Shown piece by piece: positions 1 to 12,846 of a stretch of DNA of 64,000 bases. The stretch is from Tachypleus tridentatus (lineage: Eukaryota > Arthropoda > Merostomata > Xiphosura > Limulidae), in NCBI RefSeq assembly GCF_004210375.1, contig NC_134825.1:66579558-66643557 (forward strand), read 5' to 3'. Position 1 is the stretch's first letter. The number at the start of each line of letters is the position of its first letter. The notes below the pieces were generated by a model. It made no database searches. It saw nothing but the letters and a program-made list of their open reading frames with translations, and had not been told where the DNA came from. The position numbers were made by a program, and so were the translations under genes.

Positions 1-1059
1 CAACATTATGTTGGTATGACTATTAAAGTATCATTGTTGTCCTATATAGCCATTAATACTGCTTATCTTTGAAACTAAACCTACATATTCATTTTACAAT
101 TACCATGCATTTTGTAAATAATATCAGAAATCAACACAGAATCTCATGAGTGCAAGGTGTATAACTACAGTTTTCATTAGTTACAAGTTGCATGCAACAA
201 TTTATACATTTTTATAACAAGGCACGGTAAACCTAGCAAACTGATAACAGATAAACAGAAGGTACAGAATAATTTGAATTTAACTGAAGCCTACAAAACA
301 AAAGTTACTTAAATAGTAAATTCCTTATCAAATATTTCAATGTTTTTTTACCACTGGTCAAATTGCTGCAACCTGTCAAAAAGATATTAACTCTTTTAGC
401 ATATGAAGTAAATGTTTGCATATCACAAAAGAGGTTACGTATTTTTAATGTTTTACATATATCACGACTTAAAATATAATAAAATCTTCGCTAACAGTTA
501 CTGCATTAGAAATGTTATGGAACACAATTAATTTAACTGGGAACAAAAATATAGAATTTGCAATATAGTAAAGTTTTTTACAAAACTGACTGCTGCTAGT
601 TAATTCACACATAGCAAAAAGTAGATGACTCTGCCAATGCACATACTATAACAAAATATTTCTTGCAGCCAGGATAACAATAATTATCTGCCAGTTTCTC
701 AGAGAAAGCAAAATATTCTAACTATAAATTAACCCCATTGTTTCAAAAAACAGCAAACTGAAAGCAAACAATGGCAATTTAGAATTAATGGCACTTAATG
801 TTCAATGTTTAAACAAACACTGCAACTTTGAATTCAAAGTATCCAAAAAAATAACAACAACTAAAAATAAAATTAACACAAACACATTTTGTACTAGTAA
901 TTCTTTCAAACGAGCCCTTGTATAACACACACCATATAATGATAAGAACTGTTTTTGTTTCTTGAAAATTAATTTTATAGAGAAAATTTCTAATGTAAAA
1001 TTTGCAATTAGAAATTAAGATTGACAAGTTTTATGGTGCAAGAAACATTTTTACACATG
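1..1059. other. AT-rich stretch without recognisable gene
   Basis: No reading frame with protein-like composition or splice context is visible on either strand. The sequence is AT-rich with scattered short A and T runs, as in intergenic, intronic or long 3' UTR DNA. Confidence 0.5.
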
Positions 1060-1180
1060 TATCTTTTTATTTTTTGATTCCTGGCCTAATGTTTTTACAT
1101 GACACAATTTTTCAAATTTGGACACTGTAGATTTTGTACCTCCTCCTGAACTAAGCCTTCATAACTTCCTCTAAATATAT
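1060..1180 (-). repeat. Degenerate second copy of the exon-like sequence at 1.9-2.0 kb
   Basis: Read on the - strand, this stretch matches the 3' half of the exon-like frame at 1,894-2,141. Both contain a 'ggaggaggtacaaaat / ggagaaggtacaaaat' block, then 'gaaaaattgtgtcatgtaaaaac / gaaaaatcgtgttacttgaaaat' (similar, not identical), then 'ggaatcaaaaaataaaaag / ggaatcaaaaatataaaaa'. The copy has in-frame stops and no long frame. It is either an old tandem duplication of a gene segment or two insertions of one repeat. Confidence 0.5.
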
Positions 1181-1616
1181 ATATTTTCTGTAAAAATCAT
1201 TATCGTTAGTGTTACATACCTCATCAACTATGATTTATGTCTGATAATATTTATTATGCAAGTTTTTTAGAATTATATATCATCAAACACAGACAAAATC
1301 AACACATTAAATTCATTTATAGAAGGGTATCTCTTAATACATTAATTGAACATTTTGTATTATGAAACAAAATTAAAAGCTTTTATATATAAGCATGGCT
1401 GAGATGACACGATGGTCACTGCAGAAGTTGCATGCAAGAACATTATTACAGCTTTTAAGTTATAGAACAATAACTTTTACCCTGCACATTTTGGCTGAAT
1501 AGTTTCAGTTCTAAAACTTTATTTAAAATAAATAATAGACATTTACTTATTTTCTACACATCTAGTAGCTTTTTAAACATTATTTTTCTTTTTCCTTATG
1601 GTATTGCTACTTACAT

Positions 1617-1676
1617 TTATTAGACTTCGTGTATCTATATATATATATGTATCTATATATATATATATATATATAA
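1617..1676. repeat. (TA)n-rich microsatellite
   Basis: Alternating TA interrupted by 'tgtatc', of simple-sequence type. A run like this can be length-variable. Confidence 0.85.
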
Positions 1677-1893
1677 AAAGATTAATACAGAAAATTACTT
1701 TGGGAAGCAGTAATTACATGCAAACAAAGCAAACAAGGAAACTTAAGAATTTGAACTGATGGTTGTAGGAAGGTGGTCAAAGCTAAAAACAAATAAGATA
1801 CTTTTTAAATATTAGGTTATATTTATGTGCATCTACTAAGATAGATCTTAGGGCAAGAAAAAATGCCCTAAAACACGATGTAATGAAAAAAAA

Positions 1894-2141
1894 TCAAACT
1901 AAAAAAATATCACTTTTATTTTTTATATTTTTGATTCCCAACATTTTCAAGTAACACGATTTTTCATAAATTTTGTACCTTCTCCAAAACTCAGTCTGCA
2001 TTACCACTTTCATTAGTTTTGCATACCTCATCAACTTGGGCTTGTGTCTGTTGTACTCTCTTTGAAGCTGCTTGATGTTGGGGGTTAGGTGTTCTAACTC
2101 CTTCAGCACCTTGGGCACCACCAGCTCCTCCATCCTGGGAC
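1894..2141 (-). CDS. Unrecognised exon-like open frame, basic, coiled-coil-like
   Basis: A 79-codon frame on the - strand begins MEELVVPKVLKELEHLTP and ends in lysine-rich sequence. It is rich in E, K, L, R and Q (for example IKQLQREYNRHKPKLMRYAK), which suggests a helical or coiled-coil segment. Its GC content is clearly above that of the flanks. A plausible splice acceptor (ataatttag) lies just upstream at 2,142-2,143, so this may be a last exon with a few codons ahead of the methionine. I do not recognise the protein. The 3' half is partly duplicated at 1,060-1,180, which leaves open that it belongs to a repeat. Confidence 0.35.
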
Positions 2142-5100
2142 CTAAATTATGTCAATGGGAGGGAAGGAAAATCACACTGAATCAATAAAAAATATATATT
2201 AACATATAAACTAGACTGTTGAGAAAGTCACTAGCTGTCATGCTCTTCTAGTAAAAACAAATCTGAAATGGATTTAAGAGTATGATACACCAGCCTCTAG
2301 TAACAATTTCTGACTCAAGAAGAAAGTAATGCACTGAAATTCCCTCTCTGACTAACTATTTAATTTGTTTAGAAACAAAAGGTGAATGGAATTTTCAGTA
2401 ACCATCTTCTAGTGAAAGCATGGTGTACTGTCACCAATACAATTCAAATTTAGGTAAAAGCACACAAGAGCAATTTCATAATTGATCAATCAAAAATCAC
2501 TTTCACATAATGTGGTGTTAACAACTGTGCAAGTAAGATTTATTCATCTAATAAGAGTTTGTATATACCATTAGTTTGATTAATAAACCAAATGGAAACA
2601 AACAGGCTGTTGTGTTCCTTTGACAGCTGTTGATCTCATGAAACTCATAGTTTTCAGTGTGTATTTATTTATTCAGTATATAAGATAGGTAAATAAAATC
2701 ATGCAAGAGATGGGGGTTAATTTTGTCACATGAAACACAAGTTTTCTTTCCATGTGAAAAAGGGTGACAATTATAAATTAAAACATAAGCCAGGAAGAAC
2801 AGAGAATACTCTAACAGCTAATTGTTATGTTTAGCATTTCTATCAATATAAAGATTGCACTGTGTTATCAATATGTAAACAGATACGAGAGACCTAGTGG
2901 TTAAAGCTCAACTTGCAATCAGAAAACTGTATATTTGAATCCTCATTACTGAACACCTAAATAAGGTCTCATGTTTGCCAGTTTTCTAAAGGTAGCATTA
3001 TGTTTGATCCTAAGTTGTCATGACATTTCACAAAATTAATAAACCAAGTGAAGAAGTTACAATTTACTGTGTAAAAATAAGAAAGACCTCTTCCCTTACA
3101 TCTGTAAAGTCCTTCTGTTGAACTTGATTCAGTTATGGATTCATATACAGATGCTGGTGTATTAGTGAAATGAATTACATACCCTACGACAGATCACAAG
3201 GTCATATATCCTTAGGCAAATTACAGCTATACTGTACACTTACTAGCACAGACACTGTGCCTGCTCTGTAAGGATAACCAAAGCAGAAAAAAAAAAAAGG
3301 GGTGGGGTGGTTGGATATTTAATTACCAAGAATGTATATTCTGTTTACACAATTTTTAATCCAGTGAAGCCCATTAAGGCCCCTGAAAAAACAGGAAGTA
3401 CAATTATATTAATAAATACAAACGAGAAAAATAAACTTAATTCTATTTTATATGTATTACTCACAACAAATACAGGGTATATTTGTATTTATTTATAATT
3501 GGAAACTGTAACAGTACTTAACATTTTCCTTGCATTTTTAAAACACTAGCTCATCATGTAATATTGTGATATTCATACAAAATCTACAGCTAGTTTCAGT
3601 TTGACTACCAATTTACTCACCACAATGCTTGTGCAGCTGTAATAAGTAAAGAACTATCAAAGTGAAACTGAGTTATCAGTACTTTCAGATAGGTATCTAA
3701 TAATGCCAAACATGACATTATCATGTACTTTGAATATAAGTATTATTTGTGGAAATGCAATTTAACCTTCAATATTAACAAAAAAGTATATGGAAGAAAT
3801 GCAGCCACTTCATTGAATTTGTTATCTCAGTTCACTAAGATACTGTCAATTCTACCAACTACATCACTCACATTAAAAAAAATTACATACAGTCATCAGT
3901 AAGAGCTGCTATTAACTGTTAATTTACAGAATAAGGTGTTTGCTGAGTAGGGGAAACAGACAAGTTTTTCTCATGCACATTCTGTAATATGCACATACAC
4001 ACACACACTGATTATTTATATTTACTGCAACAGAATCTCAGTTAATGCACTATTCCATTAATGGTTGACTTTTTCATTTTAATTTTTCAAGTATTTCTAA
4101 CTAAAATAGATCTTGCAATAATGGGTGACTTAATATTCCAGATTAAGAGCACTGCCTTTAGTCTCATGCTCAATACAAGCACCAAATACAATAGGCAATT
4201 AACACTTTTGCTACAGAGACTTAAAAGTGTACTTCATTACCTTTTAGAAAATTATTTTAAAATGTCATTAAATAAGGGTTACAAGCAACAAACTGCAGAT
4301 GACATTGCAGGAAAACCTTCCAAAATGATGACACAATTTTGGATGACGAATCAACAGAACACCCACTAACATCAAGTCACTCATGCAAGCACAACAATGG
4401 GCTTGTGCCCAAAACAATTTGCACTTGAGCAGGTTTTGTCAGACATTTTACACACTGTCATGGCTCTCGACAATCAACTGAAACACCACTTATGTAAATG
4501 TGACACACAAACATTCAGAAAAGACATTTTTACAAAGTAAACACATAATCAATAACAAATAATAGGAGTACAAGTCTGCTATATACATATTTGTGCCCAT
4601 GACCTGATGGGTGTAATATACAAATGTATTGTAACTTTTTAAATGTACTGTAAATGTATTTTCACACCTATGAAACAGAAATAAATTTCAGAAACACGTA
4701 TTTCTTTGTTCTATTTATTTAATGTTTTGCAATATACATAAGTGGCTTTAAATGCATACAGCAAACAAAATAGAGGGCCTTAAAATTCAGAAATTTAGTA
4801 TAGTCAATATGGAATCCAGCTTTGCATGGCTCATGTTTTATATTAAGGACATCTTACTTGACAGAACATTTGAATGCAGTCAAAGTGTGCACTTCTCTGA
4901 CAAGAATAAAAATATTTTTTCATCTTTGTTTTCACAATACATTTACATAACCTTCTAAATAAATAGTATTTTTTAAGTACAACTGTATACTTCATTTCTG
5001 GCCTTCTTTACCCTAAAATTAACTATAAAAAATTTTCCAATGAAATAATACAGTGAAAAATGTCAAGTGAAATGACTAACAGCATTTTATGTTTGCAATG

Positions 5101-6904
5101 ACTGTAGCCTTGATCACAAAATCCCAAGTTTCAACTGCTAAAAATTTTAACGTTTGTTTTAAATTTGATGTTTCATTACAGTACATCGTACCAGTAGAGT
5201 ACCATGCAGCATTCTCTACATAAAAAAACAACACATTACAGTAGCAGTATAATTTAGCCATTTCCCTTGAGCTACTACAATACATGATCTAATGTTCTAT
5301 TTCACACAGGCAATCTCTGAGCTTGTGACATTTATACATTTTATTAGATCTTGGCTCTGAAGTTTATGGTTTTTGTAGTTGTTAAAAATATGTTACAATA
5401 TAGAATATAATACATTAAAATAATGGATTTCTAGTATCAACTCCGTGCATTTGAGTAATATTTTATGCCATCCAAAAGATATTTATGTAACTTTACAATT
5501 TTAGAACATAAAAATACATCAGACACTACAATATATATTTTAAAATACATTATAAAACTACTAAGTTTTATTCACTTTTCTAAGTAAACTATAAATAGGT
5601 TAAAACAATTTTTTTACTGTTCACAGTGCCATAGTTTATTGGCACAGTAATATGGCATAGCAACTATTGCCATAGTTGCCAACACAACCTAAAAAAACTA
5701 TTGTTAAATGAAGGTTAATGGTAGGAAAACTGAAAACATTATTGTTAGATTTGGGAAAGCTGCTTTTTCTTTTAGTCATAACAATATTTATCAGTTATGT
5801 AATGTTGAGCAGTAAACATGCTTGAAAGTCAGACAGATGTTCCTCTTATGGGTTTGACAAACTTTCTGCTATCTTAACATAGATAAAATGTAAGAGATTT
5901 ACGTTTTATATACTTGTTTCTAATTATTTACAGTTTGTATTTAACTGGTTGAAAACTGCTATAAACTTTTTACAAGAAAGAAAATTCTAAAGTGCAGAAA
6001 TTGGATACCTCACATGACACAGATAAATGAAGTTTGAAATTAAAAAAATATTTAATATAAAACTTTAAACTCTCTCCCTATCCATTTTTATTGATATATG
6101 CTAATAACCAAGTTATTCAATTAAAGTTTGAATGCAACTCTGTGAAAGGTAATGACACAACAAGCACATTTTGACCCAGCTGGTCAAAAGATTAATAAGA
6201 CCAAAGCTAAAATACCATTTTCCTTCAAAGGCCAATCCAGACAAACTAGTGGCCAAAAACTTTATTACACATCTATAGGGTTTTTTTGTTGTTTTTTTAA
6301 ACCCATTCTCAGTTTTAATGATATTTGTTTTCTGGTCAATATATACTAGTAGGTTATTTATCAAGCAAGAACAATTCATGGAAAACAAAAACACCTGACT
6401 AATTCATACTTACACTTGATTTAATATGAAAGTGAATACCATATTCTTTCATGTCTATAGTTGCAGTTAAGTACAGTTTAGTACATTTGAAAATACATTC
6501 AGGTCAAGCCTATTATGCATACATAGCTCACATCAAACAAGTATATATTAATTTAATGGGTAAATATCCTCAAAATTGTAAATGCATGCTTACAAACTGA
6601 TTGAAACACCCACGTTGTATCTGCATATTATGCAAGGTCTTTGAATAAGTGAACATCTGTGCTTAATGTGCAGATGGAAGAGACATATTTTCCTTATATA
6701 TTAGTGCTGGTTCTGCTACCTAGGATTGGTGTCTAAACCTTCTTCTAGTCCATTTTCTTTATAAAGCAACATCTCGGAATGTCGAAACTAAAATGTAAAA
6801 CCTTTAGCTAATCCTAAACAAAGGTGTCAATTTTAGTTCTGTTATTCCAATCACAGTATTTCATGTTCAACAAACTGTAGAAGAATAAGCATTGCATATG
6901 AAGA
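2142..6904. other. Gene-free AT-rich stretch
   Basis: No convincing coding sequence. Open frames such as the one at 4,061-4,369 have random-looking composition. A decayed tRNA-like sequence lies at about 2,886-2,956 (A-box-like 'tagtggttaaag', B-box-like 'tatttgaatcc') and may be an old SINE head. A short hairpin lies at about 5,660-5,685 (arms gcaactat and atagttgc). Confidence 0.45.
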
Positions 6905-7161
6905 GGTTTGTTTTTTAATTTCACACCAAGCTACACAAGGGCTATCTGTACTATCTATCCCTAATTTAGCAGTAAGATTAGAGGGAAGGCAACTATACAT
7001 CACCACCAATTCTTGAGCTACTCTTTTATCAATGAAAGACTAACCATCACATTATAACACCCCACACCTGAAAGGACAGGCATGTTTGGTGCAATGGAGA
7101 TTTGAACCCATGACTCTCGGGCTAAGAGTTGAGCACCCTAACCACTTGGCCATGCCAGCCC
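6905..7161 (-). repeat. tRNA-derived SINE, main family, near full length
   Basis: Read on the - strand it has a tRNA-like head ('tggccaagtgg' A box; B-box region 'gggttcaaatc'-like), the shared central core (cattgattgg...gtaaaagagtagc-like) and the tail with 'gatagcccttgtgtagct'. Divergence from the other copies is moderate. The head is RNA polymerase III type. It encodes no protein and would depend on a LINE for mobility. Confidence 0.85.
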
Positions 7162-8754
7162 AAAGAAACTGTTCTTGGAAGTTTACACTATGAACATATA
7201 TAGTGCTTATTATAATACATGCCATTTTATGTAAAGGCTGTATTTAATAGTAGTCAATAATAGTTTTTAAAAGCCTTAGATAATTTGCTTCTGGAAAAAA
7301 CTGTCTGGGATTAAGGTGACTATTTTTCTACAGTAACTTACATCATGTTATATTGTATATCTAATTATATTAATTATTATGTTGAAAAATTATCAAAAAA
7401 GATATTTTTAAGAAAGAAGCTCATCTACAAATTTTAAAGTTAATATCTATTAAGTGGCGAGTATGACTCACTTCTGTTGGTTTTGTTTTATAATTAAAAC
7501 AGACTGACATGTAAAAAGTTTATTCTGATATTTCCCAAAAGGTTTAAAAAAAAGTTAAATTACATAAAAATATACACAAAACTTACAAGTCAAGATAACA
7601 TACAAATTCCAAAACAGAATCAAAGTACAGAGGATAACTGAATAAACAAGATTTGTACACAAATAAATAAGTTAAAAGTTTATTACAGATAATTTAATTG
7701 TAATAAAAAAAATCAAAGTGATGTAAGTTATGTACTGAGAAGTATATATACGTGTGATAATCCTGCAAAATACATAGTAAATGCTGCACCCAGGTATTAT
7801 GATCACATTAGTATATATATTAAAAACATACAAACAGAGCATGATTTATGAATATATACACTGAAGACATATGTGTTTATACAAATATAAAAATAAGCTA
7901 AACATTGTTATCTAAAAGATATCTGAAGATGAATAATGAAAGTTGTATATTATCAGTAAAACACTGACATTTTTGTCCATAATACTTCAGCTGAAACTAA
8001 AACAAAGTTTAATAATAGAAAAAAATACAGTAATGTATAATAGATACAATTCAATATCGACAAATTAATTTGGGCACTCTTTTAAGTCTTTCTTGAAATA
8101 TTTTTATTTTTTATGGTTATTAAGTGCAACAAGTTTTACAACACTAATTAGCAAATAGAACTGCACATAAAACAGACAGAAAAAACCTAAATACTGAGTG
8201 ATTGGTGAAAAAACCAAACAAAACAATAAAGCAGTGTTATAGACACCAAACCTCTACTAATAAAATTTTAGATTTGAGGAACTGAAAGAAGTAGAAAATA
8301 AAAGGAATCAGATTGAGTTTTATTTTCTAAACATAACCTACTGACTAGTTTTTGTAGAAAGAAAAGCTAACTTCTTTGAACTCTTCAAAATGAATGGTTC
8401 CTTGAAAAAAGAATGCCCTCCTCTGTTTTCAATTAGTGGTTTCACAAGAAATTCCACTTATTGTAAATGGAATTTCTTCCATTTGTGCTTGCTATTTTTA
8501 GTTACCTGTTTGAAAAAAAAAATTAACAGCAGAGAGATTAACAAGTACAAAAAATGTTCCTTATACCATGCGATAGTTTTGGAATAATAATGGAATAATA
8601 GCTAAGAAATTGAAAATCGAGATCGACCCCTCCCATAAACTTTTTGTAATCAAAGATTATCTTTGGCTTCTTAATCTTATCACTTCTACTCTAGCATTAT
8701 GAACTGTAAAAAGATCATGAACATCTCTTTAATCAGTCCACTTCACAGCAGTCA
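7162..8754. other. Gene-free AT-rich stretch with a small palindrome
   Basis: No gene seen. At 8,450-8,482 there is a perfect 11-bp inverted repeat, 'aagaaattcca' and 'tggaatttctt', with an 11-base loop. Microsatellite-like TA-rich patches are present near 7,745-7,860. Confidence 0.5.
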
Positions 8755-8810
8755 TTGTGCTACAGATGAAAAATTGACTTTCCATCTTTTTAACTTACCC
8801 GTAAACTTGT

Positions 8811-8946
8811 GTTCAGTGAACATAGTCCTTCCTACAAGTGCCACAAGTCCAAATGCCAAAAGAAAGCAATTTAGAGTTGGGGAATTATAAAAGTTAGCAG
8901 TAAAAAAACAGTGTATTCCCTTCCAAGCTATTTTTCTATCAGTCAT
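8811..8946 (-). other. Possible small exon with strong donor, unassigned
   Basis: On the - strand an open frame includes the hydrophobic run LNCFLLAFGLVALVG followed by a consensus donor (acg|ggtaagtta region near 8,810). The hydrophobic run could be a membrane or signal segment. No acceptor of good quality is visible upstream and I cannot name a family. It may be chance. Confidence 0.15.
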
Positions 8947-9361
8947 TACAACTATACTAGTTATCTAACCTCTTGGAGGGTAAATATCCCTCTTATCAGA
9001 ATATATTCTGAAATTTGAACAATATTTAGTCACAGGTTCTCACTTGGCAGGCTTGTTAGGTAGATACTGCTTAAAAGAAAATCTGTCCTTTGTTCCCAAC
9101 ATTTGTCCATCAATACAAGTTCCATAAAAGGGTTATAGTGAGCTAGAAAAGCTGTCAGAAGATGATCAAGCACAGATCCTAAAGAATTTGTCATGTTTTA
9201 GGTAGGTAATTAATATTGTCAGTGAAATGAAGGAAGGAAGCAAGCAACAATTAGAAATCTTCCTCTGGAAAGTATTGAAGAAAACAGGGAATATAAGGTG
9301 AAGGAATGGTAGACCAGTACTCTGCAATAAATGGTAAGCAAGTTATTCTCATAGAGATATT

Positions 9362-10440
9362 GAGTTGTTCAAAAAATAATGGCAGATTTTAAATTTTAAA
9401 TTTAATAATAAATAAAAAAATTCAAAAGCAGAATTCAAAATTCTTATTATTAATCAAAATAGAAATCTAGTGAACTTACACACTTTTAGCAATGAGAAAC
9501 AAGATTATTTATGCTGTGATAATAAAATCTGAATGTCTTAGAACTCAAACATACTTTAAAGTCATTCTCTGCTGCTTATATGTTGTCAAATCTTTTGGCC
9601 TGTAAAAGGTTGTCTAAATACTTGAAGAAGTGATAGTCAATGGGTGACAGATGTGGAGAGTAAGGACGGTAAGGTAATGTTTCATAGCCCAATTTGTTGA
9701 GCTTTTGGGGCATCCTTTGAGCAACGTGTAGCCGAAAAGTATCATGAAGCAAAATTGGTCCTCTTTGACTAATGCAGACATTTTTTCACACAATTTTCTA
9801 TGAACTTCTTCCAATTCTTGACAGCAATCCCTCTGCAGTGATATTCTTGCTCTGGTTGAACAAACTGTAATGGATAAAACCAACCACAAATCACCATACA
9901 GTGACCATAATCTTCTGTTAGTGCAACTTTGGCTTTGGGAAGTATTTTGGAGCCTTGTCATGGTTGAGCCATTGCAAAGATCACTTTCTGTTTTTGTAAA
10001 GGATCCAATTTTTTTGTCACAAGTGATAATTTTATCGAGAAATGGATCAGTTCTGTTGTACAAAGTCAGCTTAGAGCATAGTTCAAAATGAACTGGTTTT
10101 TTGGAAATGAATTTTCTGGTTTTCAACAAATTCATGAGAGACCCACTTGTTGAGCTTTTTCACATTTCCAATTCTTGTACCACTTCTTGAACAGTTTGGT
10201 GCAGGTTTCTTTCCACTAATACTCTGTTTGTTATTTTTAACAACAGAAGGACATTCTCTGCTCTTGTTATCTTCAAGACTCACATCTCCATTACAGAACT
10301 TTAGGAACCAATGCTGTACTGTATATTCAGAGGTGGTTCTTTAGTCCCATGCTTGGTTGATATTGCAAGCTATTTATGATGCATTATGACCAAGTTTGAA
10401 TTCACGCAAAAAATTATATACAACTTTTTATTTTCATCAT
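9362..10440 (-). mobile_element. Decayed mariner (DD34D-type) DNA transposon
   Basis: Read on the - strand, scattered frames carry the order of a mariner transposase. First is an N-terminal helix region (EFKLGHNAS), then the linker 'VSLEDN...', then 'KKLNKWVSHEF'. The first catalytic aspartate region follows (DPFLDKIITCDKK), then 'PILLHD' with the second aspartate, then 'PYSPHLSPIDYHFFKYLDN' with the third. Several frameshifts and stops break it. A candidate inner terminal repeat, 'ttgttcaaaaaataatggca', lies at about 9,365. I could not find its partner near 10.5-10.6 kb, so the right boundary is uncertain. Confidence 0.8.
9614..10440 (-). pseudogene. Mariner transposase, multiply frameshifted
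   Basis: The longest surviving frame (9,614-10,135) is a mosaic: its start (KPVHFELCSKLTLYNRTDPFLDK) is in the authentic frame and the rest is out of frame. The authentic catalytic motifs are recovered only by moving between frames. The tryptophan after the first aspartate motif and the 'HDNARPH'-type motif are altered (here LLHDTFRLHVA). The protein cannot be made. It represents an old insertion. Confidence 0.8.
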
Positions 10441-10559
10441 TAATTGTAAAGATTTTAAATATTGAAAATAGTTTTAAAAGGAAAAAAGCACTAATGAAGA
10501 GAAGAAAGCTTTAGTTTTTCAATGGTGTACATGTGTAGTAGTAAAAAAAAAAGGTTTCT

Positions 10560-10950
10560 TTTCTTGATAAATGACTAAAATTTTTGTATAAAAATCCATC
10601 TCATAGTTATACCAGTAAAAGTTAAAATTTCTTCAAGAGTAACATCAATATACTTCAGCAACTTCTTTTTCTTTCTGATATATTTGCTCAGGTGTTCCCC
10701 GTGCTGCTATGCAAATTTGTTTCCTCAGCAATCTTGGTAAAAATGATGAGAGAGAAATACAGTTGAAAAAATCAAGAAGTCTGACACCTACTTGCTTGAC
10801 AAAAACAGTCTCTCCTTGGATGAAGTCCCTCCATAATCTGGGCTGCTCATCTTTAAGAACTTTCCATTTCCATTCTGCACTACAGGGCAGGGACTTCTTG
10901 CATCTTCTTGCCTCTGTCCATTTTGGAGGTTGATGTAGTACTTGTCAAGA
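10560..10950 (-). pseudogene. N-terminal fragment of a piggyBac-like transposase
   Basis: A 99-codon stop-free stretch lies at about 10,648-10,944 (-). Moving between frames gives the typical piggyBac N-terminal order: an aromatic/acidic strip ending in 'DFF', then 'KIAEETNLHSSTGN' (compare the family's '...EQTNLYA...'), then 'YIDVTLEEILTFTGITM' (compare the 'T.EE...F.GI...MG' helix). The catalytic domain is absent here. The assignment rests on these two motifs. A second, better preserved piggyBac lies in the Gart intron at 57.1-58.3 kb. Confidence 0.5.
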
Positions 10951-11159
10951 GGAGAAAATCACTAATCTCAGATTGTGATGGTCATGAGGAGTATCTTCTT
11001 CCCTTGAATGTAAGTTGGGCTACTCAAACAAGTGGTTTCAGCAATGCTGGTTCTTGGTCCTCTCTATTTTTACCTGTTGTGGCTTCTTTCTCCAGTCCTG
11101 ATAGACAAGTGTTCTTCAGAGGAATAAGCAAAACATTTCAATGCTCCATTTAAGGAAAG

Positions 11160-11802
11160 ATTTTTCTTTTCCTACCTGATGAAATGTCTTCCATCTAAGA
11201 AAATTAATATGCTATTAATATTCAGTTGACAAAATGAAAATATGATACATGCATTTGATTTACTAAACTTTGCCTTTAGGAATACATTAAACAAAAATAG
11301 ATTGTATGTGTATGGACACAAGCCAAATGACAAAATAAAGCAAAATATTATTTATGATGTACAACAATTGAATCTGATTTACATATTTATCACCATAAGT
11401 AAACACCATGGAAATTTACTAAGTACCTGTTTTGCAATAAAGTACACATTTTAATTTGTGCGATATCCAAATAGGCATTGGGATATACTTCAATCTACAT
11501 CTGTACTCTTGATATCCAGGACACTAAAAATAAATTCAAGAAATTACTATTATGTGTAATAAGCAGATATTAACTAATAGTTTATATATAAAATTTTAAA
11601 TACTCTGACATAATATTACTGAAACATATCATTCCACATACGATAAAATACGTGTATATAAACTACAAAAAAAAATCATAAAATGAAATCTAATTTCAAA
11701 AATGGATTCTTAATTATTCATCCTAAACAATATATTATCTCTGAATATATATAATCATTATACTTAAAAGTACATCTTACCTTACATGAAATGACATTTG
11801 AA
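11160..11802. other. Gene-free AT-rich stretch
   Basis: No coding or RNA gene is supported. It joins the piggyBac fragment to the tandem repeat at 11.8 kb. Confidence 0.5.
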
Positions 11803-12005
11803 GTGCTCCACTTTCACGATTTTAACAAACGACTTACAAATTGCTGTCCATGGATTCACTATATAAATGAAGGTTTTATTCATGTAAGATCCTTTCATAT
11901 GTGTTAAGAAAAAAACTGAATTGCGCCAATTTCACGGTTTTAGGAAACAACTTACAAATTTCTGTCCACGGGTTCTCTTTATGAGTTTTATTCATGTAAG
12001 TTTCA
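11803..12005. repeat. Two-unit tandem repeat, about 118-bp period
   Basis: Units begin at about 11,803 and 11,921. Shared blocks in order are 'cactttcacgattttaac / caatttcacggttttagg', 'cgacttacaaattgctgtcc / caacttacaaatttctgtcc' and 'ttttattcatgtaag' (identical). The units differ at roughly one base in five, so the duplication is not recent. Confidence 0.75.
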
Positions 12006-12846
12006 AACAATTTCATGTACGAATTTTATTGCGGAAGTTGGAACGAAATATACCAAGACTTACATTGGCTACACAGAAAATTAGTAGTTGGTACTGATCA
12101 GATCAAGGCTGTGGACAAAAACGAAGTCTGGAGAATATTAAACCAACTTATTTGGTTTATTAAGTGCAGACTATAAATAAAGCTAGTAAACTCTGGAATA
12201 ATGCTTTAAAAAAAAAATCAGTCATTACTTAGGCCTATCACTGGTACTGCCGGTAGTTTTGGTGAAGCATAGGCCTATACAGGAAAAATTAACGAATCAA
12301 TGACACTGTGAATATCATAATATAATGTCCAGTAACTTAACCTCAAAGTTCTTAAATAATTCAGATAAGGAAAGAATGACAAAAAAGAGGCATCTGTATT
12401 TAAACAAACAGTTATGATTTAGAAACTGACTGACTTACATCTTAACTATCTACTTCTGAAATCTAAACGGAAGGGTGTTTCTTTCAATGACTTTGATGGC
12501 GACCGATGGTTACAAAATGATGTCATTTATCCGGGTATTTCAGCAAATATGTATGTTTCATTTCATTACCACAAGAGTACTGTACCATTTATGATTTGCT
12601 TTTAAGATTTAATTTTCATTTTTATAACATAAGTAACCATTAAAGCGTTTTCTTATTCTCGTAACTTCAGAATGAGACAAATTTCGACTAATATTTTTTT
12701 AGAATTATAGACCTTTACAAAATATTAGATTTTTAAGAGCCTCAGTTCAGTACTTTTAGCTTCATAGTCTTACACAGTAAAGAAATGTTGTCTTTTTCAG
12801 CAATGAATTAGGGCAGCGTTTCTCGAAACATTTTGTTCGAAAATTG
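12006..12846. other. Gene-free stretch, slightly more GC-rich near 12.4-12.5 kb
   Basis: No reading frame is supported. The block at 12,470-12,540 is richer in GC and includes 'gatggcgaccgatggttac'. It could be a promoter or 5' UTR of a gene on either strand, but no first exon can be shown. Confidence 0.3.

Noticed and set aside
4061-4369. 102-codon open frame on +
   Set aside because: AT-driven composition, no domain, no splice or promoter context; likely chance.
6113-6394. Overlapping frames on both strands
   Set aside because: No recognisable motif; neither strand has splice sites or conserved composition.
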